Origin: Rhabdothermincola sediminis
GTDB taxonomy: Bacteria; Actinomycetota; Acidimicrobiia; Acidimicrobiales; Acidimicrobilacustridaceae
Assembly: GCF_014805525.1 (NCBI RefSeq)
Contig: NZ_JACFSZ010000003.1
Location: 62,001-126,000 of the forward strand
Reading direction: 5' to 3'
Length of the DNA stretch: 64,000 bases
The translations under genes were made by a program, and so were the position numbers. Below are positions 1 to 8,768 of this stretch, piece by piece. Under the pieces are notes generated by a model. The model made no database searches. It saw nothing but the letters and a program-made list of their open reading frames with translations, and had not been told where the DNA came from. Positions within the stretch are counted from its first letter, which is position 1. Every line of letters begins with the position of its first letter.

Positions 1-1
1 C

Positions 2-1189
2 GTGGAACCGACCGTCTCGATGACCGGCGGCGCGCTCGAGGCCGTGGCCGGCGTCCCGGGCATGTCGCTCGACACGGCGAGCTTGGAGCGCGCGCTCATC
101 GAGCAGGCCGCAGCGCCGGACGGCCCCATCACCGTCGAGCTGGCGACGGTGGAGGTGGCACCGGCGTATCCCGACCGCGCCGCGGAAGCGGTGGCTGACG
201 AAGGGCGCCGGCTCGCCGCCCGGCCGCTGACCGTCCGGGTCGGTGGCAGGTCGACCTCCGTCCAACCCGCCGTCCTGCTGACCTGGATGCGAGCCGTCCC
301 GGCGCCTGACGGCTCCACCCTCGTACTCGGCATGGACGAGCAGCAGATCAACCACGACGTCGCCGCGGCGGTGGGCACCGTCGGAACACCCCCCGTCGAG
401 CTGACCTGGCACGTCGATGCCACGGGCAACGTGTCGTTCACCGAGGGCACACCTGGCACCGGATGCTGCGCTGCGGACTCGCCCCAGCGGGTCGTCGACG
501 CACTCCGGAGCGGGCGTGGCGAGGTGGACCTCGACCTGGCGACCGAGCAGCCCGAGCACGACGCCGCCTGGGCGCGCCGCATGGGGATCACGACCGTGGT
601 GGGCACCTTCACCACCAACCACGCCGCCGGCGAGAGCCGGGTCACCAACATCCACCGCATCGCCGATCTCATCCGCGGCGTGGTCATCGAGCCCGGCGAG
701 ACGTTCTCGGTCAACGAGTACGTCGGGCAGCGCACCCGAGCCAAGGGCTTCGTCGAGGCCGGCGTGATCTATGCCGGCAAGTTCACCACCGACATCGGCG
801 GCGGGGTGTCGCAGTTCGCCACCACCATGTTCAACGCCGCGTTCTTCGCCGGGCTCGACCTGGTCGAGTACCAGGCCCACACGATCTACATCTCCCGCTA
901 CCCGTACGGCCGCGAGGCCACGCTGAGCTACCCGAAACCGGATCTGAAGATCCGCAACAACACCCCCTACGGCGTGTTGATCTGGCCGACGTACACGAAC
1001 AGCTCCATCACCGTGACCCTGTACTCGACCCCGTGGGTGCGAGGCGAGCAGACCGGCCAGACCCGCACGCCCGCGGGGGCGTGCACCAAGGTCACCACCG
1101 AGCGCACCCGCACCTACCTCACCGACGGGCATCGCGAGGTCGACACCGTCACCGCGCTTTATCAGCCGGCGGAGGGCGTCCTGTGCTGA
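2..1189 (+). CDS. VanW family protein, 5' end outside window
   Basis: C-terminal part of a cell-envelope protein of the VanW family; the frame is open to the left edge, so the real start and any membrane anchor are missing. Residues 1-180 resemble the putative peptidoglycan-binding repeats that precede VanW in actinobacteria. From about residue 195 the VanW domain is clear: VGTFTTNHA, the GETFSVNEYVG block, the GGGVSQFATTMFNAAF core and a C-terminal beta-rich part (RNNTPYGVLIWPTY). The biochemical role of VanW is not established; despite its name the domain is common outside vancomycin-resistance clusters. It faces the thiolase-like gene tail to tail with only 15 nt between. Confidence 0.85.
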   Translation: MEPTVSMTGGALEAVAGVPGMSLDTASLERALIEQAAAPDGPITVELATVEVAPAYPDRAAEAVADEGRRLAARPLTVRVGGRSTSVQPAVLLTWMRAVPAPDGSTLVLGMDEQQINHDVAAAVGTVGTPPVELTWHVDATGNVSFTEGTPGTGCCAADSPQRVVDALRSGRGEVDLDLATEQPEHDAAWARRMGITTVVGTFTTNHAAGESRVTNIHRIADLIRGVVIEPGETFSVNEYVGQRTRAKGFVEAGVIYAGKFTTDIGGGVSQFATTMFNAAFFAGLDLVEYQAHTIYISRYPYGREATLSYPKPDLKIRNNTPYGVLIWPTYTNSSITVTLYSTPWVRGEQTGQTRTPAGACTKVTTERTRTYLTDGHREVDTVTALYQPAEGVLC

Positions 1190-1204
1190 GCGCCGGTCGT
1201 CGGT

Positions 1205-2704
1205 CTAGGCCCGGGCGAGGTTGACGTCGCCCTCGGTGGTCTCGAGCTCGACCACCCTCCCCACCCACTCCTCCACCTCGAGCGCCACCAGCAGGTCAGG
1301 ATCGGTGGCCCGGGCGTAGCAGCGCGCTCCCCCGTCGAACTCGCAGACCAGCAGCGCCCAGCCCGGTTCGCCGTCCCGACCGTGCGCCACGCTGTACGCC
1401 GCGACCGTGGCCGGACCGCGATGGGTGTCCACGATCGGGGCCGGACCCTCGGCGTCGAGCCGCCGCTGGACCCGTTCCACTTCCGGCAGCATGACCGGCC
1501 CGGGACTGGTGGAGTAGAGGCCGAAGGCGTGCTTCGTCATGTGCATGCCGACCCCGCTGACCAGGCCGAACGAGCCCGGGTCCTCGCGCAGGACAACGGC
1601 CATGCTCGCGATCGAGTGCGCCAGGTAGCCGCTGCCGGCACCACCGGCGAAGGGCAACCCACCCGTGACCGTGAGCCCCCTCGGGTCGTCGGGCGCGAGG
1701 CCGAGGGCGTCACGGGCGAAGTCCACCGAGCTGGCGAAGCAGCTGTAGAGGTCGAGGTGGGCCACGTCGTCGACACCGACGCCCGCCACCCGGAGGGCCT
1801 CGGCGCTGGCGGCGGCCATGGCGGGCGAGCGCGACAGGTCGCGGTGCTCAGCGACGTAGAGCGGGTCAGTGGCGTAGCACCACCCCCGCAGGTACACCCG
1901 GCGCTCTGCGGGCACCCCGAGCGAGTCGGCCCGGGCGTGGCTGGCGACGATGACCGCGGCGGCCATGTCGACGTCCATCACCGAGACCATGTACTTCGTG
2001 TACGGGTAGCCGACCATGCGGTTCTGGGCGGAAGGCGTGATCAGCTCCTCGACCGAGCGCTCGACCGGGAACCAAGCGAAGGGGTTCCGGGCCGCCACCC
2101 GGGTGAACGGCGCGAGCAGCTCACCCAGCCGGCGGCGATGCTCCTCGGGGCTCGTGCCCAGGCGGGCCCGGCGACCGATGTCGAACACCGCGAAGGTCAG
2201 CCAGGCCTGGAAGACCTCGTGTGCCACCTCCGCCGGGTGGAACGGCGCTTCGAACGGGAAGGGTTTGCGCTCCGGGTCCTTGAAGCGCCAGGCCGGCTTG
2301 CGCCCGTCCTTGCGGAGACGGCGCCTGGTGTCGAGTGCTTCGGCACCGGTGACGAGGGCGACATCGAGCTCGCCCCGGATGATCGCCTCGGCCGCGGCGT
2401 CGACGAGCTGCTGGGGCACGGTGCCGCCGATGCCCGAGTAGGCCCGGCGGCGGGGGTCGATCGCGAGGGCCTCCGCCAGCCGACCCGGCGGGTCGTCGTA
2501 GGCCCAGCTCTGGCAGTACACGACGTCGAGGGAGTCGACGGCTGCGAGCACCGCGGGGGCGCCGCGGGCCGCGCCGGCGTCGTCGGCGGCCTGGCGGCAC
2601 ACCTGCTCCCACATGGCGAGCGGCTCCGGAGCCTCGCCGCCGCCCGGTCGCCAGACCTGCTGGCCGACCCCGATGATGCAGGGGGCGCGGGGGTCGACGC
2701 TCAC
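1205..2704 (-). CDS. Thiolase-like protein (TLP1/SCP-x type), 499 aa
   Basis: Thiolase-superfamily protein likely acting on acyl-CoA, with an extra C-terminal domain (about residues 415-499) as in the TLP1 group. The GTG start at 2704 overlaps the stop of the upstream enoyl-CoA hydratase (GTGA), so the two are translationally coupled; the open frame runs further upstream only as a shadow of that gene. The region where classical thiolases have the nucleophilic Cys reads SGIGGTVPQ (residues 90-98) with no Cys, and the C-terminal loop is GMHMTKH instead of a CxG motif. Family identity is solid; a true thiolytic activity is doubtful, and a CoA-binding or condensing role is possible. Confidence 0.85.
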   Translation of the reverse strand: MSVDPRAPCIIGVGQQVWRPGGGEAPEPLAMWEQVCRQAADDAGAARGAPAVLAAVDSLDVVYCQSWAYDDPPGRLAEALAIDPRRRAYSGIGGTVPQQLVDAAAEAIIRGELDVALVTGAEALDTRRRLRKDGRKPAWRFKDPERKPFPFEAPFHPAEVAHEVFQAWLTFAVFDIGRRARLGTSPEEHRRRLGELLAPFTRVAARNPFAWFPVERSVEELITPSAQNRMVGYPYTKYMVSVMDVDMAAAVIVASHARADSLGVPAERRVYLRGWCYATDPLYVAEHRDLSRSPAMAAASAEALRVAGVGVDDVAHLDLYSCFASSVDFARDALGLAPDDPRGLTVTGGLPFAGGAGSGYLAHSIASMAVVLREDPGSFGLVSGVGMHMTKHAFGLYSTSPGPVMLPEVERVQRRLDAEGPAPIVDTHRGPATVAAYSVAHGRDGEPGWALLVCEFDGGARCYARATDPDLLVALEVEEWVGRVVELETTEGDVNLARA

Positions 2705-3567
2705 CGGCCCTTCCAGACGGGATCGCGCTTCTCGGCGAACGCCCTCGGTCCTTCCTTGGCGTCCTCGGTCTGGAACACCTCCTGGGAGAGCTGCTGCTCG
2801 ATGGCGTAGGCCTCCTCCAGGGTGGTCGACAGGCCGCGCAGCACGCTCTCCTTGGTGGCCTGCACCGCGAGCGGCGCGTTGGCCGTGATGCGAGCCGCCC
2901 ACTCGAACGCCCGGTCGAGCAGCTCCTCCTCGGGCACGATCTCGTTCAGCAGGCCCATCTGCAACGCCCGCTCGGCCGGGAACCTCTCGGCGGTGAGAAG
3001 GAACTCCATCGCCGCCGGGAAGGGGATCTGGCGGGGCAGGCGGGCGGTGGTGCCACCACCGGCGAACAGGCCCCGCTTGGGCTCCATCACCCCGAAGCTG
3101 GCATTGGAGGTGGCGATGCGGATGTCGATGCCACCCAGCATCTCCATGCCGCCGGCCACACACGGCCCGTTGATGGCGGCGATGATCGGCTTGTAGATCT
3201 TCGTGTCCCGCAGGACCGCCCGGGTGCCGTCGGACAGCTTGCACCCGTCGACCTCGGTGACCTCGCCCTTGCTGATCTCTTCGGCGAGCTCCGTGATCTG
3301 CGGGATGTAGGTCTTGAGGTCCGCGCCGGCCATGAAGTTGCGGCCCACACCGGTCACGATCGCCACCCACGCGTCGTCGTCGTAGCGGAAGTCCTTCCAG
3401 GCCCGGGCCAGGTCTCGGAAGTGGTACATGTCGAGCGCATTGCGGGCTTCCGGCCGGTCGATGGTGATGAGCACCACGTGCTCGGCGCCCGGGCGCGCGC
3501 CCTTCTCGTAGTGGATCGGCATCTGCGGCGAGACCCCCTGCTCACGACCCTTCCGGAAACCTGACAT
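2701..3567 (-). CDS. Enoyl-CoA hydratase/isomerase (crotonase) family
   Basis: Cytoplasmic crotonase-fold enzyme, 288 aa, expected to hydrate or isomerise an enoyl-CoA in acyl-CoA catabolism. The oxyanion-hole segments are visible (MAGADLKTY near residue 80 and GPCVAGGMEM near 135), as are the C-terminal EKRDPVWKGR-type residues. The first 15 residues are not family-like, and an internal ATG at 3522 (MPIHYEKG) is a plausible alternative start. It forms a two-gene unit with the thiolase-like gene. A TGAC-N6-GTCA palindrome overlaps the annotated start codon. Substrate cannot be told from sequence. Confidence 0.88.
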   Translation of the reverse strand: MSGFRKGREQGVSPQMPIHYEKGARPGAEHVVLITIDRPEARNALDMYHFRDLARAWKDFRYDDDAWVAIVTGVGRNFMAGADLKTYIPQITELAEEISKGEVTEVDGCKLSDGTRAVLRDTKIYKPIIAAINGPCVAGGMEMLGGIDIRIATSNASFGVMEPKRGLFAGGGTTARLPRQIPFPAAMEFLLTAERFPAERALQMGLLNEIVPEEELLDRAFEWAARITANAPLAVQATKESVLRGLSTTLEEAYAIEQQLSQEVFQTEDAKEGPRAFAEKRDPVWKGR

Positions 3568-3575
3568 GGTAGTCA
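3562..3575. promoter_or_regulatory. Palindrome TGAC-ATGGTA-GTCA over hydratase start
   Basis: Inverted repeat with 4-bp arms (5-bp if flanking C/G are counted, 3561-3576) and a 6-bp spacer. It covers the start codon of the crotonase gene and lies about 100 bp before the divergent DMT gene. The same TGAC-N6-GTCA layout recurs at 11723 and 17616 before other acyl-CoA genes, so a shared TetR-type repressor is suggested by inference. Confidence 0.4.
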
Positions 3576-3668
3576 GCTTTCGGGCTGCGTCTTCTCCCGG
3601 ACCGTCGCGCCGGCGAGGCTCGGAAAAGCGCTCATGCCGGTCTGGTGAAGCCGTAACCTGCGCGGAGC

Positions 3669-4628
3669 ATGTCCGAGGTCGCCACCACGATCGAGCTGAC
3701 CCCTCGCCCCGGTGTGGGCGCCCTCGCCCAGCGCAGCCCCGTCGCGGTGGTCGTGATCGGCGTGGTGCTGTTCAGCACCGGCCCGGTCATGGTCGGCGCG
3801 GCGTCCGTCTCCGGGCCGGTGTTCTCCTTCTGGCGGCTGTGGATCGGTGTCGCGACCCTGGCGGTGGCGACCCTGGTGCACGGCCGGGTCGTCGACCGCT
3901 GGCCCTCGCGTGAGGGGTGGCGGCGGGCCCTGGTGTGCGGCGCGCTGTTCGGGACCCACTAACTCGCGTTCATGACCGCGCTGCGCCTGACCTCGGTGGT
4001 CGACGTGACGCTCATGAACACCCTCGCACCGGTGGTGGTGGCCGTGCTCGCCGTGCCGATGTTCGGAGAGCGACCGGGCCCCTCGTTCCGCCTGTGGTCC
4101 GCGGTGGCCATCGCCGGCGCGGCGTTGGTCGCGCTGGCGGGCGCCTCGGGCCCGGAGGGCGACGCCCTCGGGATGGCGCTGGCCACGCTGAACGTGCTCG
4201 GTTACTCCGTGTACTTCGTGTGGTCGAAGCAAGCCCGCGACCACATCGACACGGTCCCTTTCCTGTTCGGCGCGTCGGTCGCCGCCGCCGTCACGGTCTC
4301 CGCGTTCGTCGTGGTCACCGGCGAGCCTGTGGGGATGATCGGCCTGCACGACCTCCTCCTGTGCGCCGCGGTGGCCCTGTTCCCCGGGGCGCTGGGGCAC
4401 TTCTCGGTCACCTGGTCACTGCGATGGGTGCCCGCCAACCTCCCCCCGGTGCTGATGCTGGCCATCCCGGTGCTCTCCGGTGCGATGGCCTGGGTGCTGC
4501 TCGGCCAGGCCGTGACCACGGTGCAGGTGATGGCGGGCGCGCTCACCATCGTCGGGGTGGCCGGGGCCGTGCGATCCGCACCCGATCCCATGCCCGCCGA
4601 GGCGTTGGCGACCGCCGAGGAGACCTGA
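3669..4628 (+). pseudogene. EamA/DMT-family transporter with in-frame stop
   Basis: About 319 codons of a drug/metabolite transporter (EamA, roughly ten membrane helices) in a single reading frame, interrupted by TAA at 3960-3962. The upstream part (97 codons) ends in ALVCGALFGTH; the downstream part continues in the same frame with LAFMTALRLTSVVDVTLMNT, the expected start of the next EamA helix. Both halves look otherwise intact, so the lesion is one base (for example CAA or TAC to TAA). A TAACCT box at 3654-3659 lies 9 nt before the ATG. It is a recent pseudogene, a sequencing error, or less likely a recoded codon; an internal start at 3972 would give only half a transporter. Confidence 0.8.
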
Positions 4629-4674
4629 CGCCATCGCCCGCGCCCCCCACCCGCACACCGGAGGCGGGCCCGGC

Positions 4675-5451
4675 TCACCCCGACGACCCGTGCCGTTCGA
4701 CGATCGACGCCGCCAGCAGGTCGAGATCCTCCGGCGGGTCCTCGGCGGCCATCCAGTGGACCATCCGCTCCGCCACCCACTCGGGCTCCACCGGCTCACG
4801 GTCGAGGTAGCCGATCGAGTGCCACCACTCGAACATCGTCGCTGCCAGATCGGGATCCCAGCCATCGGCCATGCCGGTCAGGGTGGGGCCGACCACCACT
4901 CGGGTGAAGGTCACCTCGCTGACCTCCGTGCGCCAGGCGGCGACGAGGGTCTCGAGCCCGGCCTTGCTGGCCGCATAGGCCCCGAGCCCGGGAAAGGGGC
5001 GGTCGACCGAGTCCGACGACAGGAACGCCACCCGCCCTCCGGCCGCCACCAGCGCGGGCAGCGCGGACCTGGTCACCAGCGCGGCGCCCACGAGGTTGGT
5101 CTCCAGCAGCTCGCGCCAGGTGTCGACGTCGGTCTCCGCCAGCAGCGCCAGGCGGTTGACACCAGTGGAGTATACGAGGGTGTCGAGGCCACCGAGCTCC
5201 TGCTCCACCGCCCGGGCAACCAGATCACACGCCACGGGCACCCGGACGTCACACTGGACGGGCCAGACAGCCTCGCTCGCTTCGTCCGCCACCTCCCGCA
5301 GGCGGTCCAGCCGGCGGGCCGCGATCGCGACCCTGGCGCCGGCGTGGGCCGCCGCGAGGGCGATCGCCCGGCCGATGCCCGAGGACGCCCCGACGACCAG
5401 GACCCGCCGCCCCTCGAGCGACACCCCGTGACCATCCACGTTCACTATCAT
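4675..5451 (-). CDS. Short-chain dehydrogenase/reductase, 258 aa
   Basis: Classical SDR oxidoreductase using NAD(P). The cofactor motif GASSGIG is at residues 21-27, the catalytic Ser in LSSDS near 145, and the active-site pair in YAASK at 159-163. The Asn of the usual NNAG motif is replaced (YSTGVN). The ATG at 5451 is chosen because the longer open frame upstream reads through the divergent PQQ-type gene. The substrate is unknown. It converges on the broken DMT transporter gene with a 46-nt gap. Confidence 0.88.
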   Translation of the reverse strand: MIVNVDGHGVSLEGRRVLVVGASSGIGRAIALAAAHAGARVAIAARRLDRLREVADEASEAVWPVQCDVRVPVACDLVARAVEQELGGLDTLVYSTGVNRLALLAETDVDTWRELLETNLVGAALVTRSALPALVAAGGRVAFLSSDSVDRPFPGLGAYAASKAGLETLVAAWRTEVSEVTFTRVVVGPTLTGMADGWDPDLAATMFEWWHSIGYLDREPVEPEWVAERMVHWMAAEDPPEDLDLLAASIVERHGSSG

Positions 5452-5550
5452 GACGCTCGCGTCAGGTTTGTGCTCGGGGGTCAGCGTGGCCGGCGCGGGC
5501 GGCGAACGGCCCGGCACCGGCCACCCGGAACGGGGGGACGAGGGGGCACC

Positions 5551-7473
5551 GTGCAGTCGAGGAGAGCGATCGCCGGCCTGCTCGCCGCCAGCCTCGCGCT
5601 CGCGGCGTGCCGGGCCGACCCGCCGGCGTTCCCGGCTGCCGACCCGGGCCCGGTCGCCGGGGCCGGTGAGTGTGACTGGCCGATGTGGGGGCACAACCTC
5701 GCCCGCACCTTCGCCTACCCCTGCGAGACCGCCCTGTCGACGGCCACGGTGGCCGACCTCGAGCTGGCCTGGTTCTTCAACACCTATGACGTGGTGACCG
5801 CGACCCCCGCGATCGTCGACGGCACCGCGTACGTCGGTGACTGGTCGGGGCGCTTCTACGCGGTCGACGTGACCACCGGTGAGGCCCGCTGGACCTTCCA
5901 GGCCGCCACGGAGCCGAACGTGTACGCCGGTCAGATCGTCTCGAGCGCCGCGGTGGCCGACATCGACGGGGTGCGTACGGTGGTGTTCGGGAGCGGCCGC
6001 ACGGTGCACGCATTGCGGGCCGACACCGGTGAGGAACGCTGGTCCCACGCGGTGGGCACCGACGACCCCCAGGACTTCACCGAGATCGAGTCCTCACCGG
6101 CGATCGCCGACGGCAAGGTTCTGGTGGGCACCGACGTGCACAATCGGCCCGGCCAGCAGGCGGGGCTGCTGGCGCTCGACGCCGGGACGGGCCAGCGACT
6201 GTGGTTCTTCGACCCTGACCAAGGCCAGCCACCACAAGGCTGTGCCGACGTGTGGGGGTCCCCCAGCGTGGACCTGGAGCGCCGGACGGTGTTCGTCGGG
6301 ACCGCCAACTGCCCCCGCTCGCCCGACGGATGGGGTCCTTACACCGAGGCCCTCGTCGCCGTCGACCTCGACACCGGCGAGCCGCGCTGGGCCTTCCAAC
6401 CCCACGAGCCGAACAACGACGACCTCGACTTCGCCGGGGCACCCAACCTCTTCCGGGCGAGAGGGCGCGACCTGGTGGGCCTCGGCAACAAGGACGGCAC
6501 CTACTACGCCGTCGACCGTGACACCGGGAAGCTGGTCTGGAAGGCCAAGGCCACCGAGCCCGGCATCGAGGAGCCCGGCGCCAACTTCTCGACCGGCGGG
6601 TTCATCGGTGGCACCGCCTACGCCGAAGGCATCATCGCCGGGGGCACCGCGGTCGGTCCGCCGCCCTTCGTGCACGCCATCGACGCGGCCAACGGGAAGA
6701 TCCTCTGGCAGGACGCCGGGGTGCAGGCGATCTACGGCTCGGCTGCGGTGGCCAACGGCGTGCTGTTCATCGGTGGAAACGACTTCACCCTGCGGGCCTA
6801 CGACCTGCGCACCGGCGAGGTGCTCTGGTCCCACGAGATGCGCGGTGTGGTGGCGGGTGGCCCAGTCGTGGTCGGCGACAGCCTCTACGCGGTGGCCGGC
6901 ATCCGCGAGCCCGGCCTGGACGCCCGCAGCGAGACCAGCGGCCTGTACCGCTTCGTGCTCCGGGGGCGCACGCCTGGCATGACCCAGCCGGCGCCGACCA
7001 CCTCCACCACGGCAGAACGAGCGACCGGGGTGGTGCTGGCGCCCAACGTCCAGCCCTGCATGGGCAGCCCCTGCGACATGTTCCGGGCGGGTATCACCCT
7101 GCGGCGCCCGCCAGGGCTGAGTCCCACCGCCACCCTCGAGGTCCAGACCGATCCGTTCCGGGTCACCTTCCAGGGTGAAGGGCTGGGACGGCCCGAGGAG
7201 TGGTTGCAGCCGGGCAGCCCTGCCGCCCAGGCAGGTGCGACGATGTTCGGCCTGTTCATCTCCGAGCGCGACGACAACCCGGTCGGCGGTGTCCTGTGCA
7301 TCCTCGACGAGGACTACCGCTGCAGCACCGACTCCCTGCCGGCACGCACGTCCTACAACCGCATCACCCTGCTCGCGTTGGCGAGCGCCGACACGATGCC
7401 CACCCCAGCCGACGGAGCGGCCCGCCTGCTGGTGACGGTGTCGTTCGATCCACCGCTGACCCCCGTCAACTGA
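5551..7473 (+). CDS. PQQ-type beta-propeller lipoprotein, 640 aa
   Basis: Exported propeller protein. The N-terminus has a signal peptide ending in the lipobox LALAAC (Cys near residue 19), so it should be lipid-anchored on the cell surface. Residues 40-470 carry repeated PQQ-enzyme blades (DGTAYVGDWSGRFYAVDV, KDGTYYAVDRDTGKLVW, NGVLFIGGNDFTLRAYD), as in quinoprotein dehydrogenases and BamB. After a Thr-rich linker near 490 there is a separate C-terminal domain of about 140 residues with paired Cys that I do not recognise. The start GTG at 5551 follows a G-rich stretch. The next lipoprotein gene follows after 17 nt. Whether it binds PQQ cannot be told. Confidence 0.82.
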   Translation: MQSRRAIAGLLAASLALAACRADPPAFPAADPGPVAGAGECDWPMWGHNLARTFAYPCETALSTATVADLELAWFFNTYDVVTATPAIVDGTAYVGDWSGRFYAVDVTTGEARWTFQAATEPNVYAGQIVSSAAVADIDGVRTVVFGSGRTVHALRADTGEERWSHAVGTDDPQDFTEIESSPAIADGKVLVGTDVHNRPGQQAGLLALDAGTGQRLWFFDPDQGQPPQGCADVWGSPSVDLERRTVFVGTANCPRSPDGWGPYTEALVAVDLDTGEPRWAFQPHEPNNDDLDFAGAPNLFRARGRDLVGLGNKDGTYYAVDRDTGKLVWKAKATEPGIEEPGANFSTGGFIGGTAYAEGIIAGGTAVGPPPFVHAIDAANGKILWQDAGVQAIYGSAAVANGVLFIGGNDFTLRAYDLRTGEVLWSHEMRGVVAGGPVVVGDSLYAVAGIREPGLDARSETSGLYRFVLRGRTPGMTQPAPTTSTTAERATGVVLAPNVQPCMGSPCDMFRAGITLRRPPGLSPTATLEVQTDPFRVTFQGEGLGRPEEWLQPGSPAAQAGATMFGLFISERDDNPVGGVLCILDEDYRCSTDSLPARTSYNRITLLALASADTMPTPADGAARLLVTVSFDPPLTPVN

Positions 7474-7490
7474 CCCAGGGAGGCAACCCG

Positions 7491-8732
7491 ATGGCGAACG
7501 TGCGCAGACGCGGGCTCGGGATCGTGGCGGTCCTGGCCGTGCCGATCCTGCTGGCAGCCTGCAGCTCCGGGGGCGGCGGTCAGACCGCCACGACCACCTC
7601 CACCGCGGCCCGCCAACCGAGCGCCACCACCGCCCCGCCACCTTCGGAGCCGGCCGGGGTGATCGTGTTCAACGGGCAGGGCAACCACCTCGACGCCTAC
7701 GCCGCCGAACCACCCTTCGAGCACCAGCGGGTGATCACCAGCCGCTCGGAGGACCCCGAGGGCCTCGACATCAACGGCCAGATCTGCTTCTTCCCCGACG
7801 GATCGGGGCGGTTCATCGCGGGTGAGGACACGGGCCAGACGGCCGGTGACACCCAGGGATGGGGCATCTTCGAGCTGACCGGCGACCGCATCGGCGACCT
7901 CCGGGCCCGGGAGATCGGCAAGCTGGTGCCGACCTTCCAGGGCAGCGCGGACAACGCGGAGAACTACGGGTGCGGCTTCCTCTCCGACGGCCGCATCGTG
8001 ACCACCGACGTCGGCAACCAGGCGGCAGGCCCCGGTGACGGGCAGCTGATCGTATGGTTCCCGCCCTTCGACAGCCACGAGGTGGCCTACTGCAAGGTCG
8101 ACGTGGAGATCGCCACCGCGCAGAGCATCTGGGTCGACGACCAGGACCGGGTGCTGGTGGCCTCGGCCCGGCCACCGTCGTTCGGTGGCCAGACCTCGGG
8201 GGTGTGGCGCTACCACGACCTGCCCACCGGCCCCGACGCGGCGGGCGGGTGCGGGCGCACCGACGCCACCGGTGCGCCCCTGGCCGACGAGGTCCGCAAG
8301 GAGATGTTCATCCCCTCCGGAGAGCACGACCTCATCGCTCCCACCGGCGTGACCGGCGGGCCCGACGGTCACCTGTTCGTCTCCAGTGTGATCAACGGGG
8401 TGATCAACGAGTACGACGCCAACGGCGTGTACCTGCGGACGATCCTGCGCCCGCCCGCCGGCGAGCAGTTCGGGGCGCAGCCGTTCTCGACCGGCACCCC
8501 GCTCGGCATCGCGGCCGGACCCGACGGCACGCTCTACTACGCGGACATCGGCCTGGTGCTCAAGCCCGACGGTGGCATCGGCCCGGGCGACAAGACCGGC
8601 AGCGTGCGCCGGATCGTGTTCGTGGCCGGCGAGCCGCAACCACCCGAGACCATGGCCAGCGGGCTCGCGTTCCCCGACGGGATCGGCCTGCTGGTACCCG
8701 GGGCCGGAGGCGGCGGAGCTTCCCGGCTCTAG
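7491..8732 (+). CDS. NHL/SMP-30-like beta-propeller lipoprotein, 413 aa
   Basis: Exported lipoprotein: signal sequence with lipobox ILLAAC (Cys near residue 24), then a Gly/Ser/Thr-rich linker and a globular part with propeller-like repeats (DGRIVTTDVGNQ, GPDGHLFVSSVINGVINEYD, GPDGTLYYADIGLV), reminiscent of SMP-30/gluconolactonase or NHL proteins. The ATG at 7491 has a strong AGGGAGG ribosome-binding site. It is 17 nt behind the PQQ-type gene and almost certainly co-transcribed, so both probably act together at the cell surface. No catalytic residue could be assigned with certainty. Confidence 0.78.
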   Translation: MANVRRRGLGIVAVLAVPILLAACSSGGGGQTATTTSTAARQPSATTAPPPSEPAGVIVFNGQGNHLDAYAAEPPFEHQRVITSRSEDPEGLDINGQICFFPDGSGRFIAGEDTGQTAGDTQGWGIFELTGDRIGDLRAREIGKLVPTFQGSADNAENYGCGFLSDGRIVTTDVGNQAAGPGDGQLIVWFPPFDSHEVAYCKVDVEIATAQSIWVDDQDRVLVASARPPSFGGQTSGVWRYHDLPTGPDAAGGCGRTDATGAPLADEVRKEMFIPSGEHDLIAPTGVTGGPDGHLFVSSVINGVINEYDANGVYLRTILRPPAGEQFGAQPFSTGTPLGIAAGPDGTLYYADIGLVLKPDGGIGPGDKTGSVRRIVFVAGEPQPPETMASGLAFPDGIGLLVPGAGGGGASRL

Positions 8733-8746
8733 CGAGGACGGGCTCG

Positions 8747-8760
8747 GGCCGGCGCCGGCC
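8747..8760. terminator. GC palindrome between convergent genes
   Basis: A perfect 14-bp palindrome of only G and C (GGCCGGCGCCGGCC) fills the 36-nt gap between the NHL-like lipoprotein and the aldehyde dehydrogenase, whose 3' ends face each other. There is no T-run. It could fold as a short stem in either transcript, but simple GC composition could also produce it. Confidence 0.3.
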
Positions 8761-8768
8761 GGTCGCGA

